A stretch of DNA of 64,000 nucleotides from Pseudomonas caricapapayae (GTDB lineage: Bacteria > Pseudomonadota > Gammaproteobacteria > Pseudomonadales > Pseudomonadaceae). Positions 24,087 through 33,446 of the stretch are shown piece after piece. The stretch is from the NCBI RefSeq assembly GCF_001400735.1, contig NZ_LJPW01000173.1, forward strand, positions 1 through 64,000, written 5' to 3'. The notes beneath the pieces were generated by a model. That model was given only the letters and a program-made list of their open reading frames with translations. It was not told the DNA's origin and did not search any database. The translations under genes were made by a program, and so were the position numbers. Within the stretch, counting starts at the first letter, position 1; each line of letters starts with the position of its first letter.

Positions 24087-25040
24087 TTGAGACTTAACCT
24101 GCGTCAATTACAGATTTTTTGCGCAATTGCCCGTTCTGGCAGCACGACCAGCGCTGGCCAAGCGTTGTCGTTGTCCCAGTCAGCCACCAGTGCAGCATTG
24201 AACGAGCTGGAAGGCGCGCTGGGCACACGGCTGTTTGATCGGGTGGGCAAGCGGCTGGCCCTCAACGATAACGGTCAGACCCTGATGCCCCGTGCCATGA
24301 AGCTGCTGGAAAGCGCCCAGCAAATCGAAGACAGCTTTCTATTGCCCGGTGCGGCCTTGAATGCTCGTCTGCGCATCGGCAGTAGCAGCACCATCGGCAA
24401 TTACGCAGTGCCACAGATCGTCGGCACTTTGCGCAGGTCGACGCCTCTGCTGCGGGTCGATGTGGACATCGGCAACAGCGCGCTGATCGCCCGAAAGGTT
24501 GCGCAGTTTGAAATCGATATGGGCCTGATCGAGGCTCCGTGTCATCTGCCCGAGCTGATTGCCGAGCCGTGGCTGGTCGACGAAATGGTCATCGTTGCCG
24601 GCTGTGGTCATCCGCTGGCCCGGCAGAACCACGTTTCGCTGGAAGAACTGCAGAGCGCGGAATGGCTGTTGCGTGAACCGGGCTCGGGCACTCGGGAAGA
24701 GATCGAACACCTTTTGCTCAGGCATTTGCACGATCTGCAGGACATGCGCCAGGTCGGCAGCTCGGAAGCGATAAAGCGCACCCTTGCTCAAGGCATCGGC
24801 ATCAGTTGCCTGTCCCGTCGGGTCGTCGCCGACCTGCTGGCAAGCGGGCAACTGCGCACACTCGCCAGTCCGCTGCCTGCGCTGAATCGCCGGTTTTTCA
24901 TGATCAGGCACCGCGACAAGTTCATTTCACCGAGCCTGGAGCGCTTCAGGGAGGCCTGCCGAGAAGCTGCCGATCAAGCGTTCACGCTGCGCCACGGTTT
25001 GAGCCACAACGCCAGTCCGACCAGCAATGACGCGCCATAA
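24087..25040 (+). CDS. LysR-family regulator
   Basis: The 317-residue protein begins RLNLRQLQIFCAIARSGSTT, followed by ALSLSQSATSAALNELEGAL, a standard LysR winged helix. The co-inducer domain contains LRIGSSSTIGNYAVPQIVG (about 88-106). It starts at TTG 24087, preceded by CGGAG at seven bases; no ATG fits. It probably controls the divergent TDT transporter. The last 67 bases overlap, tail to tail, the 3' end of pslK on the opposite strand. Confidence 0.85.
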   Translation: MRLNLRQLQIFCAIARSGSTTSAGQALSLSQSATSAALNELEGALGTRLFDRVGKRLALNDNGQTLMPRAMKLLESAQQIEDSFLLPGAALNARLRIGSSSTIGNYAVPQIVGTLRRSTPLLRVDVDIGNSALIARKVAQFEIDMGLIEAPCHLPELIAEPWLVDEMVIVAGCGHPLARQNHVSLEELQSAEWLLREPGSGTREEIEHLLLRHLHDLQDMRQVGSSEAIKRTLAQGIGISCLSRRVVADLLASGQLRTLASPLPALNRRFFMIRHRDKFISPSLERFREACREAADQAFTLRHGLSHNASPTSNDAP

Positions 25041-26392
25041 AGACAGCTCAGGCCCAGTTGCAGCCAGATGTCATGCAGTGGATGCAGCAACAGGGCGGCG
25101 AAGATCATCAGCAGGCTGGCCAGCAGCCAATGACTGCGCCAAGGCAAAGCGTCCAGCAACGACTGGCGACGCATCAGCAGCAGGCCTGTAACCAGCGCGC
25201 CACCCAACGCGGCGATGGCGATCCCGGTGAGGCCCAAGGCAAAGGGCAACGCCGCCAGCAGCAGCAGCGCGTTGCACAGGCTGCCGATCAACTCGCAGTT
25301 GAGCGGCAGGCGTGTGTCGCCAGCCGCATAGGCATAGCGCGCCAGCAGGGCATTCCAGGCACCGAACATCAGCGGTACGGCAAACCAGGCCAGCAGCCCC
25401 GGCAGCGGACCCTCATGGCTCTGGCTGGGCAGCAACAGTGTCACCAGCGCGCCAGCTGCACCGATCAACCCGGCCACCGCCGGCAGGGTCAGCAAGGTGG
25501 CGCTGCCCAGCCCGCGTCGGAGCAGCGACAGGCGCTGATCGCCGGCGCTGCCGCTCATCAGCCCGAGCAGTACCTGGTTCAGGCTCATCAGTGCAATCAG
25601 CGGCAGGTTGATCAGTTTGCGCGCCAGGTTGACCCAGGTCACCGCGCCTTCACCCAGCAACGAAGCCACCATTCGCTCAAGCAGGGCAAGCCCTTGGCTG
25701 GCCAGGTTGCTGCTCAGCAGCGGGCCGATACGTTGCAGCAGTTCACCCATTGCGCCAGCTTCCGACCGCCACTGCCAGGGTCGCCAGCCCGAGCGATACA
25801 GCGCAGGCACCAGTACGCCCGGCATCAGCACGCTGCCCAGCACGCAGGCACCGGCCAGCCCGTCTGACGTCGAGGCGTGGCTGAATGTGGCGAGGTAGAT
25901 GACCGGCGGCAGATTGAAAAGCAGCGAGCCAAGCCCGGCCAGCACGAAGCGCGACCGGGCTTGCAACGGTATGCAAAACAGCGCATGCAGCATGAAGCCC
26001 GGCGCGCACCATGCCAGCCAGCGCAGGCCGCCGGCCGCCTGCGCATAACCGTCGGCGTCCAGCCCCGGACCGATAAGGCGCACCAGCCCCCCGGCACCGA
26101 TCGCCAGCACTGCGCTCAATACCACGCCGGTCAATAACAGGCGCGGTGCCATACCGCCCAGCCAGCGTTGTTGCCGGTCTGCGGAGCGCTGTTGATAAAG
26201 AGGCAATGCGGCAGCGCTGAGCAAGCCTGCGGCGAGCGACATGCGCAACGCCTCGGGCAGGAACATCGAGACCAGAAATGCATCGCTCTGCCCCCCGGCT
26301 CCCCACGCTGCCACCAGTAGCCATTCACGGGCGAAACCGGCTGCCAGGCCGGTGAGGGTGGCCAGTGTCAGCCAGAGTGTCGAACCCAGCAT
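24974..26392 (-). CDS. pslK: PslK, MurJ-like flippase of the exopolysaccharide operon
   Basis: The 472-residue membrane protein has some thirteen hydrophobic stretches and the MviN/MurJ opening TGLAAGFAREWLLVAAWGAG, then GQSDAFLVSMFLPEALR. As the last gene of a polysaccharide operon it probably flips a lipid-linked repeat unit to the periplasm and is not the essential peptidoglycan flippase. It starts 15 bases after the acyltransferase gene. Its end overlaps the LysR gene by 67 bases. The symbol is from position and homology to the P. aeruginosa psl locus. Confidence 0.8.
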   Translation of the reverse strand: MLGSTLWLTLATLTGLAAGFAREWLLVAAWGAGGQSDAFLVSMFLPEALRMSLAAGLLSAAALPLYQQRSADRQQRWLGGMAPRLLLTGVVLSAVLAIGAGGLVRLIGPGLDADGYAQAAGGLRWLAWCAPGFMLHALFCIPLQARSRFVLAGLGSLLFNLPPVIYLATFSHASTSDGLAGACVLGSVLMPGVLVPALYRSGWRPWQWRSEAGAMGELLQRIGPLLSSNLASQGLALLERMVASLLGEGAVTWVNLARKLINLPLIALMSLNQVLLGLMSGSAGDQRLSLLRRGLGSATLLTLPAVAGLIGAAGALVTLLLPSQSHEGPLPGLLAWFAVPLMFGAWNALLARYAYAAGDTRLPLNCELIGSLCNALLLLAALPFALGLTGIAIAALGGALVTGLLLMRRQSLLDALPWRSHWLLASLLMIFAALLLHPLHDIWLQLGLSCLYGASLLVGLALWLKPWRSVNA

Positions 26393-26407
26393 CGCGTGCG
26401 GCGCTGA

Positions 26408-27229
26408 TCAGTGAAACAAGGTGAACAGGCCTTTGCCGCCCACCTTGTAGTTGAGGTTTCGAGCGCGCTCGCCTTTGATTTCGGCATTCGGCCCACTGAC
26501 GATGGCGTATGGAGGAACCGGTTTGGAGACCACACTATTGCCGCCCACTACCGCACCTTCGCCGATGTCTGCACCGAACGAGAGCAGCGCACGGCTGCAG
26601 ATCCATGCGTAGTCGGCGATGAATACCGGTCCGCCCACTGCCCAGAACTCCGGCTCGTTGAGGTCATGTCCACCCGCGATGATCAGCACATGTGAAGCGA
26701 TGGTGACGTGATCGCCAATCACCAGCCCACCCCGTGCATCCAGCTGACAATGCCATCCCACGGTGGTGTCGTTGCCGATGCGCAGACTGTCGACACCGAG
26801 CACCTCGGTATTGCGCCAGACGGTCGAGCCCTTGCCGATCTTTGCTCCGCCGATGCGCAACCACAACAGGCGCAGGGTATGGCTGGGAATCTTGCAGATC
26901 AGAATGTTGTAAGCCTGCTCCCAGGTTCGCAGCATGCGGTCGCGCAGGGTTGGCCAGTTGATTCCGTACAGTGGAATGAGGGCACCCTTGGTCTCATTGG
27001 CCAGCAGCTTATAGAAGCGCCGTGCCAGCGGGTGCTCGATGCGAGGCTCGATGTCGAGGTAGCAAATGAACGACAGGGTGCGTTCTTTGATTCGCGTTTC
27101 GAAGCACACTTCGTTATCCAGCATCCACTGGTAGGCGGCTTCCAGCTCTTCGAGCGGTACCGCCATCTTGCGCGCATAGTCGGGCAGTGCCTCTCTGAGA
27201 TTATGAGAATGCATCATGCGGTGTTTCAT
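26408..27229 (-). CDS. Hexapeptide-repeat acyltransferase in the psl operon
   Basis: The 273-residue protein has a helical N-terminal half and, from about residue 125, left-handed beta-helix repeats: GGAKIGKGSTVWRNTEVLGV, LRIGNDTTVGWHCQLDA, GDHVTIASHVLI, then GGHDLNEPEF with the catalytic-type His, and GADIGEGAVVGGNSVV. This is a LbH O-acetyltransferase pattern, probably decorating the repeat unit. It overlaps pslJ by four bases. P. aeruginosa has no hexapeptide acyltransferase between pslJ and pslK, so this is a local feature of the operon. Confidence 0.85.
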   Translation of the reverse strand: MKHRMMHSHNLREALPDYARKMAVPLEELEAAYQWMLDNEVCFETRIKERTLSFICYLDIEPRIEHPLARRFYKLLANETKGALIPLYGINWPTLRDRMLRTWEQAYNILICKIPSHTLRLLWLRIGGAKIGKGSTVWRNTEVLGVDSLRIGNDTTVGWHCQLDARGGLVIGDHVTIASHVLIIAGGHDLNEPEFWAVGGPVFIADYAWICSRALLSFGADIGEGAVVGGNSVVSKPVPPYAIVSGPNAEIKGERARNLNYKVGGKGLFTLFH

Positions 27230-28641
27230 GAGGAGGCTCCCGGCTCGGGTGAGGCGTCAGGGTGTTTAAGAGGGGTTGCGGTTTTGCCGCGCAGGCGTGT
27301 GGTTTCATGCAGGCTGATGCCGACAAATAGCCAGAACAAGGCAACCAGCACGCTGGTGAAACTGAAGTAGTGGTCAAACAGGCCGCTGAGCAACGCAGCC
27401 AGCACGCCCGTGGTGCAGCCAAGCGCAATCGCGTTCTCCGGAGTCAGTACGACCCGGTCGCTGCCTGGGCGAACTTCCTTCCACCAACTGACGGTAATGG
27501 CTATGAACAGCAGCATGCCCGGCAGGCCGATCTTGTAGATGAAATTCAGCCACAGATTGGAAATGCCGAATTTCGTATAACCCAGTACTGGCGGGTCGGT
27601 CTTGAAGCCGATGCCGAAAGGGAAGGTGGCCACCGCGTCGGGAAAATTGCTGTATTCGAGGAAGCGGATCGCGGTACTGACGTCGTCACTGGTAAACAGC
27701 CCCATCAGCCTGTCCTGCAGCGGCGGGTAGAACATCAGCAGGAAAATGCCGGCCACCATCCCGCCCATCAGCAGCCGTCCCAGATGTGGAATGCGTCGCC
27801 GGGCCATCAGCAGCATCACGGCGATCAGACTCAATAGTGCCCCGCGTGAGCCGGTCAGCAACAGGCCGATGGCGCCCAGTACCGCTACCGCCAGGCCCAG
27901 CCTGCGAGCCGAACCTGTGCGCGTCATGCCGAAGCAGAACGCCAGCGGCAGCAGCATCGCCAAGGCACCGCCTGCCACGTTGGGGTGCATCCACGGCGAG
28001 CCCATGCGGCTGGCGAGCGACAGCAGGCTCTCGCTCAGGATGTCCGCGCCGCTGTAGCCCAGACTGCCGAGAATCGGAATGATGGCAGTTGCCGAGCCTT
28101 TGGTTATATAGACCGTGATCGATAACAGCAACAGCAGCAGAGTCCCGCCAAGCAGCGCCATGACTGCGCTTTCCAGAGTCTTGGGGTCCCTCAGCAGGCG
28201 CGGTACCAGAAACAGGATCGACAGGTTGAACAGCCAGCGGACCCAGTTGATCGGGCCGTTGCCCTCTGCGACGACGGTCAACTGACCGACCAGAAACGGG
28301 AACGCACTGAACAGCATCAATGCCACCAGCAGTTTTTCGGTGCGCAGCATTTTGGGCACCGTGTTGCGTTCCTGAAAGACTGCGTGCAGCAGGTAGCTGG
28401 CCCAGGTCAACATGATCAATGCTTCGGAAACCGTGGTACGAACGCCGATCTGAATCGTAGAGTAGGGCAGGAAGGTCCCGATCAGGCAAAACAGCAGAAG
28501 CCCGCGTAGCGGACGACGAATGATCGTCGCAGCCGCCGCCAGACCGATTGCTGCCGCCACGACGAACGGTGCAGGCAGCATGCAGATCATCACGCCGAAT
28601 ATCAGGCTGAACATCAGCCCCAGGGGCAAGGCCAGTGGCAT
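27226..28641 (-). CDS. pslJ: PslJ, polysaccharide polymerase-like membrane protein
   Basis: The 471-residue protein has about eleven to twelve membrane segments and a large periplasmic loop, as in O-antigen polymerase/ligase (Wzy/WaaL) families. Segments such as GSPWMHPNVAGGALAMLLPL and LTGSRGALLSLIAVM match the O-antigen ligase domain (the NxxGG/GSR-type region). It probably joins lipid-linked repeats. The frame extends upstream to 28710, but MPLALPLGLMFS at 28641 starts the hydrophobic protein and meets the end of the preceding gene. Confidence 0.8.
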   Translation of the reverse strand: MPLALPLGLMFSLIFGVMICMLPAPFVVAAAIGLAAAATIIRRPLRGLLLFCLIGTFLPYSTIQIGVRTTVSEALIMLTWASYLLHAVFQERNTVPKMLRTEKLLVALMLFSAFPFLVGQLTVVAEGNGPINWVRWLFNLSILFLVPRLLRDPKTLESAVMALLGGTLLLLLLSITVYITKGSATAIIPILGSLGYSGADILSESLLSLASRMGSPWMHPNVAGGALAMLLPLAFCFGMTRTGSARRLGLAVAVLGAIGLLLTGSRGALLSLIAVMLLMARRRIPHLGRLLMGGMVAGIFLLMFYPPLQDRLMGLFTSDDVSTAIRFLEYSNFPDAVATFPFGIGFKTDPPVLGYTKFGISNLWLNFIYKIGLPGMLLFIAITVSWWKEVRPGSDRVVLTPENAIALGCTTGVLAALLSGLFDHYFSFTSVLVALFWLFVGISLHETTRLRGKTATPLKHPDASPEPGASS

Positions 28642-29741
28642 CAGCGTAATTCCTCCAGCGTCGCGTGCACGCGTTCGCAAAAGGCTTTCAACTGGTAGCG
28701 CTCGGTCCATTGTCTGGCAATTGCAGGGTCGTCTTCAGGCGCATGCGACAAAGTACCCATCAGCCTGATGAGGTTGCCGCTGTCGACAGGCGAAAAGCGT
28801 GGGCTGTCGGGCGGGGCGATTTCGTCCAGCGAAGAGCCTGTGGCCACAGCAACCGGTGTGCCGGTACTCAAGGCTTCGATGACCGGCAGCCCGAAACCTT
28901 CGCTTCTGGACGGTTGCCAGAGCCGATCGGCATTTTTGTACACCGCGTGCAGTTCAGCATCGCTCAGACCGCTCAGGACGTGCAGCCCCGGTAACTGACG
29001 CTGCGCTTCGGTCAGCGGGTCATCGCCGCCGACCAGCACCAGCTCCGGGGTATCGACGAACTGCATGCGTGCGGTTTGCCAGGCGTCGACGAACCACTTG
29101 ATGTTCTTGCGCGGTTCGCGCGTGCCCACGCACAGCCAGTAACGCAGGGGCAGCCGCAGCGCACTGATATCGGCGGGCTCGCCCTTGAAGCCTTCTATCA
29201 GCAGCGGCACTACGCGCAGCTTGCCCTTGGCTTTGGGGAACAGGCGCGCGACTTCGTTGGCGGTGAATTGCGAAGGCACCCAGACCTGGTCGGCCACTCT
29301 CAGTGACCAGGCAATCGACAGGTAATCGGTCAGCCGGTAGATCCTGGCCTTCAGCCGCGAACCGTGGCTGTTGTGCTGAGTGATCTGAAACAGATCGTGC
29401 AACTGTAATACATAGCGCATGTCAGCCGGCTTGCGCCCCAGTGGCAGGCCCATGTTGATATTGGCGAAGTAGATCTGCACACCTGCATCGCGCAGCGCCT
29501 CGGGCAGGAACGAGCCTTCGAAGCGCAAACGGTCCGGCAGGCGATGTACCGAATCCAGCGGTGTCGCCCAGCGCGGGGTATGCATTAAGCGGCGTACCGG
29601 ATGATCGTAGGGGGCCACACCGAACAGCTGCAGTTGCACATCCGGATGTTCACGAAACGCCTGTTCCAGGGCGAGGTTCTGGCGACCGATGCCGCTGGTG
29701 GGATAACCGGCTGCCGCGCGGTAGTCGAGTCCTATACGCAT
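28641..29741 (-). CDS. pslI: PslI-type glycosyltransferase, GT4-like
   Basis: A 366-residue GT-B enzyme. The N-terminus MRIGLDYRAAAGYPTSGIGR and the C-terminal nucleotide-sugar site WQPSRSEGFGLPVIEALSTG (about 283-302) are typical of family 4. It adds one sugar to the lipid-linked repeat on the cytoplasmic side; which one cannot be told. The open frame runs on to 30110 but overlaps the previous gene, so ATG 29741 is chosen; it overlaps pslH by ten bases. Confidence 0.85.
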   Translation of the reverse strand: MRIGLDYRAAAGYPTSGIGRQNLALEQAFREHPDVQLQLFGVAPYDHPVRRLMHTPRWATPLDSVHRLPDRLRFEGSFLPEALRDAGVQIYFANINMGLPLGRKPADMRYVLQLHDLFQITQHNSHGSRLKARIYRLTDYLSIAWSLRVADQVWVPSQFTANEVARLFPKAKGKLRVVPLLIEGFKGEPADISALRLPLRYWLCVGTREPRKNIKWFVDAWQTARMQFVDTPELVLVGGDDPLTEAQRQLPGLHVLSGLSDAELHAVYKNADRLWQPSRSEGFGLPVIEALSTGTPVAVATGSSLDEIAPPDSPRFSPVDSGNLIRLMGTLSHAPEDDPAIARQWTERYQLKAFCERVHATLEELR

Positions 29742-30949
29742 GAGCGCGATCCTTGCTTGGGGTGCGAAAAACGGGTGTAGATCACTTCCAGTTGGGCGGC
29801 CGAAACGGACCAGTCGTGGCGGGAGCGAACATAAACGCGGCCGGCCTCGCCGATCTGGTCGAGCCGGAGCGGTTTGTCGGTGTATTCGACAATCAGTGTT
29901 GCCAGCCCTGACGCCTCTTCGCTGCCCAGATAATGTTCGCCATTGGTGACCGCCAGCCCGGAGACGCCTTGCCCGGTAGTGACCACCGGCAGGCCGGCGG
30001 CCATGGCTTCCAGGGTCTTGAGCTTGGAACCCCCGCCCTGACGCAGTGGCGCAAAGAACATAGAGGCACTGGCCTGCAACACGCGCAGGTCGGGTACGAA
30101 ACCCAGCCATTCGATACGCGGGTCAGGCCAACGCTCACGCCAGGCCTCAGGCAGACCGAAGCCACCAATGGCGAAGCGCACATGGGGGGCCTGAGCCCAT
30201 ACCAGTGGCATGATCTCGTCCAGCGCCCACTCGACGGCATCGATATTGGGGCCGTATTCGTAGTTGCCGATGAACAGTAGCCGATGGCTGTTACGGTCTG
30301 CATGAACGCTGGCGTAGTACGCGCAGTCGACACTGTTGACGACATAGGAGGTGGCCCTGCCACTCAGGCGCGAAAGTACCTTGGCGTCGTCTTCGGTGAC
30401 CGCGATCAATTCGCTGGTCTGGCGGAACACGCGGGTTTCCCAGCGGCGATAGCGCCAGCGGTCGTAGACGGCGAAAGCATTGGCCCAGCGTGGCAAGCGG
30501 TCGTAACTGGCGGCACCCAGATCCGATTCGACATTGTGCTCGGTCAGCACGAACGGTTTGCCCGAGCGTTTGAGTGCTCGTTCGAACGGCTGAAAGAAGT
30601 AGGTGTGCTGCAACTGAATAATGTCCCAGTCCTGTTCAAGTAACTGTTCAAAGACCTTCTCCAGCTTTGGTGCGTAACCGTTGACGCTGGCCAGCATCGG
30701 TGCTGGCGCAAAAGCCACGGCCAGCAGTGTGCGCGGGCTGAGCAACGGGCGGCGATCGATCACGATCAAGCGTTCCAGCCAGGGCTCCAGTGCCGCACGG
30801 GCGCTGTCGTCCAGCGCGATCTTGGACTGGACCAGCAAGGTGATGCGATGGCCGCGCGCTGCCAGGTTGCGCAGCAAATGGTATTCCCGGGTTTTGCCGC
30901 CGCTGGTGGTTGGCCAGGGCAAGTAAGGGAGCGTCCATAAAATTCGCAT
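29732..30949 (-). CDS. pslH: PslH-type glycosyltransferase, GT4
   Basis: A 405-residue GT-B glycosyltransferase. It shows LPYLPWPTTSGGKTREYHLL at the N-terminus, LLFIGNYEYGPNIDAV in the linker, and FFAPLRQGGGSKLKTLEAMA (about 297-316), the Glu-containing donor-sugar motif. It lies 3 bases after pslG and overlaps pslI. It acts at the inner face of the cytoplasmic membrane on the growing repeat unit. The symbol follows the order of the P. aeruginosa psl operon. Confidence 0.87.
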   Translation of the reverse strand: MRILWTLPYLPWPTTSGGKTREYHLLRNLAARGHRITLLVQSKIALDDSARAALEPWLERLIVIDRRPLLSPRTLLAVAFAPAPMLASVNGYAPKLEKVFEQLLEQDWDIIQLQHTYFFQPFERALKRSGKPFVLTEHNVESDLGAASYDRLPRWANAFAVYDRWRYRRWETRVFRQTSELIAVTEDDAKVLSRLSGRATSYVVNSVDCAYYASVHADRNSHRLLFIGNYEYGPNIDAVEWALDEIMPLVWAQAPHVRFAIGGFGLPEAWRERWPDPRIEWLGFVPDLRVLQASASMFFAPLRQGGGSKLKTLEAMAAGLPVVTTGQGVSGLAVTNGEHYLGSEEASGLATLIVEYTDKPLRLDQIGEAGRVYVRSRHDWSVSAAQLEVIYTRFSHPKQGSRSCV

Positions 30950-30952
30950 GGC

Positions 30953-32266
30953 TCAGGGCTTCCATTCCAGAATTTGCAGAGTCGGCTTCAGCAGCAGGGT
31001 GACGCCCTGGCTGCCCGACAGTGGAGTCCGGCTGCCGGTCAATGGGTCATGCACGACCGCTTCGGTGATGTTCGGGAAATTCAGCGAGGTGCCGGTCGCG
31101 CTCCAGAACATCAGCAGATGAGCGCCATCGTCACGGGTCCACGGCACTGCGTACAGATCGTCCGGTACACGGCTCACTGCGGGCGGTTCGGCGGGTTGCA
31201 GGCGCGGCCCGGTGACGTTCAGAAAATTCTTCAGCGCGGTATAGACCGGTTTCGGGCTGGCTTGCAGGTCAAGCAGGCCGTAGCCCTGATCGCGAGCCGA
31301 GGCGCGCTCGTCCAGATCACTGAGGTTGAACAGGAAGATGCGCTGGAAATCCATCGCACTCATCAGCGCCAGCCGTCGCAGGGTGTAATCGGACTGGCCG
31401 GAAGTGCCGATCAGCCGTTGCATTTCCACGGGGCCATCATAACTTGACCAGCCCCATTCGGTGGCCCACACCTGCTTGACGCCATTGCTGTGCAGTAACT
31501 GATTCATGGCACCGGCGCGCACCAGAAAATCGCGGTCCGGTACCGAGTCGCCTTCCGGGTATTCGGAATACGGATGATATGCCGCAACGATATTCTGCTG
31601 CCCCAGGCCATTATCGAGCAGGCTCTGCAACATGTAGCCAGAGGTGCTGTGCATCTGACTGTAATAGGCCATGCCGGCGGTGACGATGGTCTTGTCCGGC
31701 AGGGCTGCGCGAATTGCGTCGGCCGTGGTGGTCAGCAGGCGCCCGTAGGCGGCCGGGTCCTCCTTGGGCAGCCAGACAATGTTCGGCTCGTTCCAGACCT
31801 GCCAGTTGTTCACCTGTGGATAGCGCTGGGCGAGGGCGGTCATGCGTGCCGCAAACACGTTGAAATCCTTCGGCGGATACTGATCACGGCTCTTGGCATC
31901 GGCTGGCGCGCTGCTGGCGAAGGGCGCCGAGCCCACCAGATACGCGACCGTGTTGTAGTTGTGTGCCTTGATCGCTGCCATCGCGGCATCCAGTTCGGTC
32001 AGCGCGTAACGATCCTTTTGCGGCTCGATCACTGGCCAGTGAATGGTCAGGCGCACCCAGTTCAGACCTAGTTCGTCCAGGCGGCTCATCTGTTGCTGGT
32101 AGATGTCAGGCGCAAAATATTGAAACTGCACGTTGACGCCCAGAAAATCCGCCCAGACCACCTCGCGAGGTGCCTTGAGGACCGTTGCCGCCTGGGTGGT
32201 GCCACTTATTGCCGCGCTGAGCAGTACAGTGGCGACGAGTTGCCGGAATCTGGACGGACGTTGCAT
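30953..32266 (-). CDS. pslG: PslG, glycoside hydrolase of the psl operon
   Basis: The 437-residue protein has a signal peptide (QLVATVLLSAAISGTTQAA) and a clan-A (beta/alpha)8 fold of the GH39 type. The acid/base Glu160 is in NWQVWNEPN and the nucleophile Glu270 in VWATEWGWSSY. The spacing of about 110 residues matches P. aeruginosa PslG, which trims or degrades Psl in the periplasm. ATG 32266 follows GAGGAG; the upstream frame inside pslF is rejected. A C-terminal beta domain follows. Confidence 0.93.
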   Translation of the reverse strand: MQRPSRFRQLVATVLLSAAISGTTQAATVLKAPREVVWADFLGVNVQFQYFAPDIYQQQMSRLDELGLNWVRLTIHWPVIEPQKDRYALTELDAAMAAIKAHNYNTVAYLVGSAPFASSAPADAKSRDQYPPKDFNVFAARMTALAQRYPQVNNWQVWNEPNIVWLPKEDPAAYGRLLTTTADAIRAALPDKTIVTAGMAYYSQMHSTSGYMLQSLLDNGLGQQNIVAAYHPYSEYPEGDSVPDRDFLVRAGAMNQLLHSNGVKQVWATEWGWSSYDGPVEMQRLIGTSGQSDYTLRRLALMSAMDFQRIFLFNLSDLDERASARDQGYGLLDLQASPKPVYTALKNFLNVTGPRLQPAEPPAVSRVPDDLYAVPWTRDDGAHLLMFWSATGTSLNFPNITEAVVHDPLTGSRTPLSGSQGVTLLLKPTLQILEWKP

Positions 32267-32267
32267 A

Positions 32268-33446
32268 TCACTTCTCCTCGCAGGCCTGGCGAAATACATC
32301 CCGAAAATGTTCTGCGGTGTGGCTCCAGACTCTGGCCTTGCCCATCTGCGAGGCGTTTTCGGCCCATTGCGTGACCAGGTCCGGGTTTGCGCAGACACGT
32401 GCCAGCGCCCTGGCCAGTCCTTCCACGTCGCCTTGCGGGTAGATAATGCCGTTGCCATGCGAGACTTCCTCGGCAAACGAGCGCGCATCCGAGGTAATCA
32501 CGCCTCTGCCACACGCCACTGCCCACGACAGCGCCCCGCTGGTGCCACGCAGCTTGCCGAGGATCTTCAGTTTGCTCGATTCGCGATAGGGCAGGATCAT
32601 CACGTGATGGGCCTGAATAACCTGCGGTATCTGCTCTGCTGGCAGGTCCAGTTGCCAGTCGATCAGATCGACCAGGCCCAGCTGTCGGATACGCAGTCGC
32701 AGCTGTTCCAGGTAGCTGCCGGACGGTCCAAAAGCCATTTCCGGCTCGCTGCCACCTGCCAGGGTCAGGCGCACGGTTGACCGCAGCGCAGGCTGTGCGG
32801 TGAATACACTGGCCAGCGCATCAAGCAGGTCCTCGATGCCCTTGCCGCGATAAATAAAGCCGAAATACAACAGACGCAAGGGTTGCAAGGGTGGCAGGGG
32901 AACCGGGGCGATGGCGACGTTGCCGTGGCTGATCACTGCCATCTGTGCACTTTTCAGCCCCATGCGCTGACGCAGGCTCTGGCTGCCTGCCTGGGTCAGC
33001 GTTACCAGTCGGGTCATATGTCGCGCCAGTTGCCGTTCTTCATGCAGGCACAGCGGGTCGGCCAGTACCGTGGCCATTTCCGGCAGGGGCGAACGCATGC
33101 TACCGACTATCGACAAGGGCCAGGGCAGCTTCTCGCGCCGCCAGACCAGCCGCTCGGGATCGTGCACCGTCGCGGTCAATGGCAACGTCGGGAAACGTCG
33201 ACGCAGGGCGCGCAGGGCCTGGAACTCTGCGAGCCTCCCGCCGCCCAGCTCCGCGTGGACCAGATCGATTTTGCTCCAGTCCGTTTCGGCCACGCGCAGC
33301 TCTGCGGCGCGTGGATCGTTGCCGACACCCTGCAACGGTGTGCTGACTTGCAGGCCCAGTTCTTCGAGCGCGTGCCGCAGGTGCCCGGCGTAATCGGCGA
33401 TGCCGTTTTGCTCGGGTGGCAGCGGCGCAAGCAGTGCGATGTGCAT
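32268..33446 (-). CDS. pslF: PslF-type glycosyltransferase, GT4
   Basis: The 392-residue enzyme starts MHIALLAPLPPEQNGIADYA, typical of GT4. It has LRLLYFGFIYRGKGIEDLLD near 198-217 and a donor-site region around LPYRESSKLKILGKLRGTSG. It is separated from pslG by one base and shares one base with pslE, so it is strongly coupled. It probably adds a mannose or glucose from a GDP- or UDP-sugar; the donor is not readable from sequence. Confidence 0.87.
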   Translation of the reverse strand: MHIALLAPLPPEQNGIADYAGHLRHALEELGLQVSTPLQGVGNDPRAAELRVAETDWSKIDLVHAELGGGRLAEFQALRALRRRFPTLPLTATVHDPERLVWRREKLPWPLSIVGSMRSPLPEMATVLADPLCLHEERQLARHMTRLVTLTQAGSQSLRQRMGLKSAQMAVISHGNVAIAPVPLPPLQPLRLLYFGFIYRGKGIEDLLDALASVFTAQPALRSTVRLTLAGGSEPEMAFGPSGSYLEQLRLRIRQLGLVDLIDWQLDLPAEQIPQVIQAHHVMILPYRESSKLKILGKLRGTSGALSWAVACGRGVITSDARSFAEEVSHGNGIIYPQGDVEGLARALARVCANPDLVTQWAENASQMGKARVWSHTAEHFRDVFRQACEEK

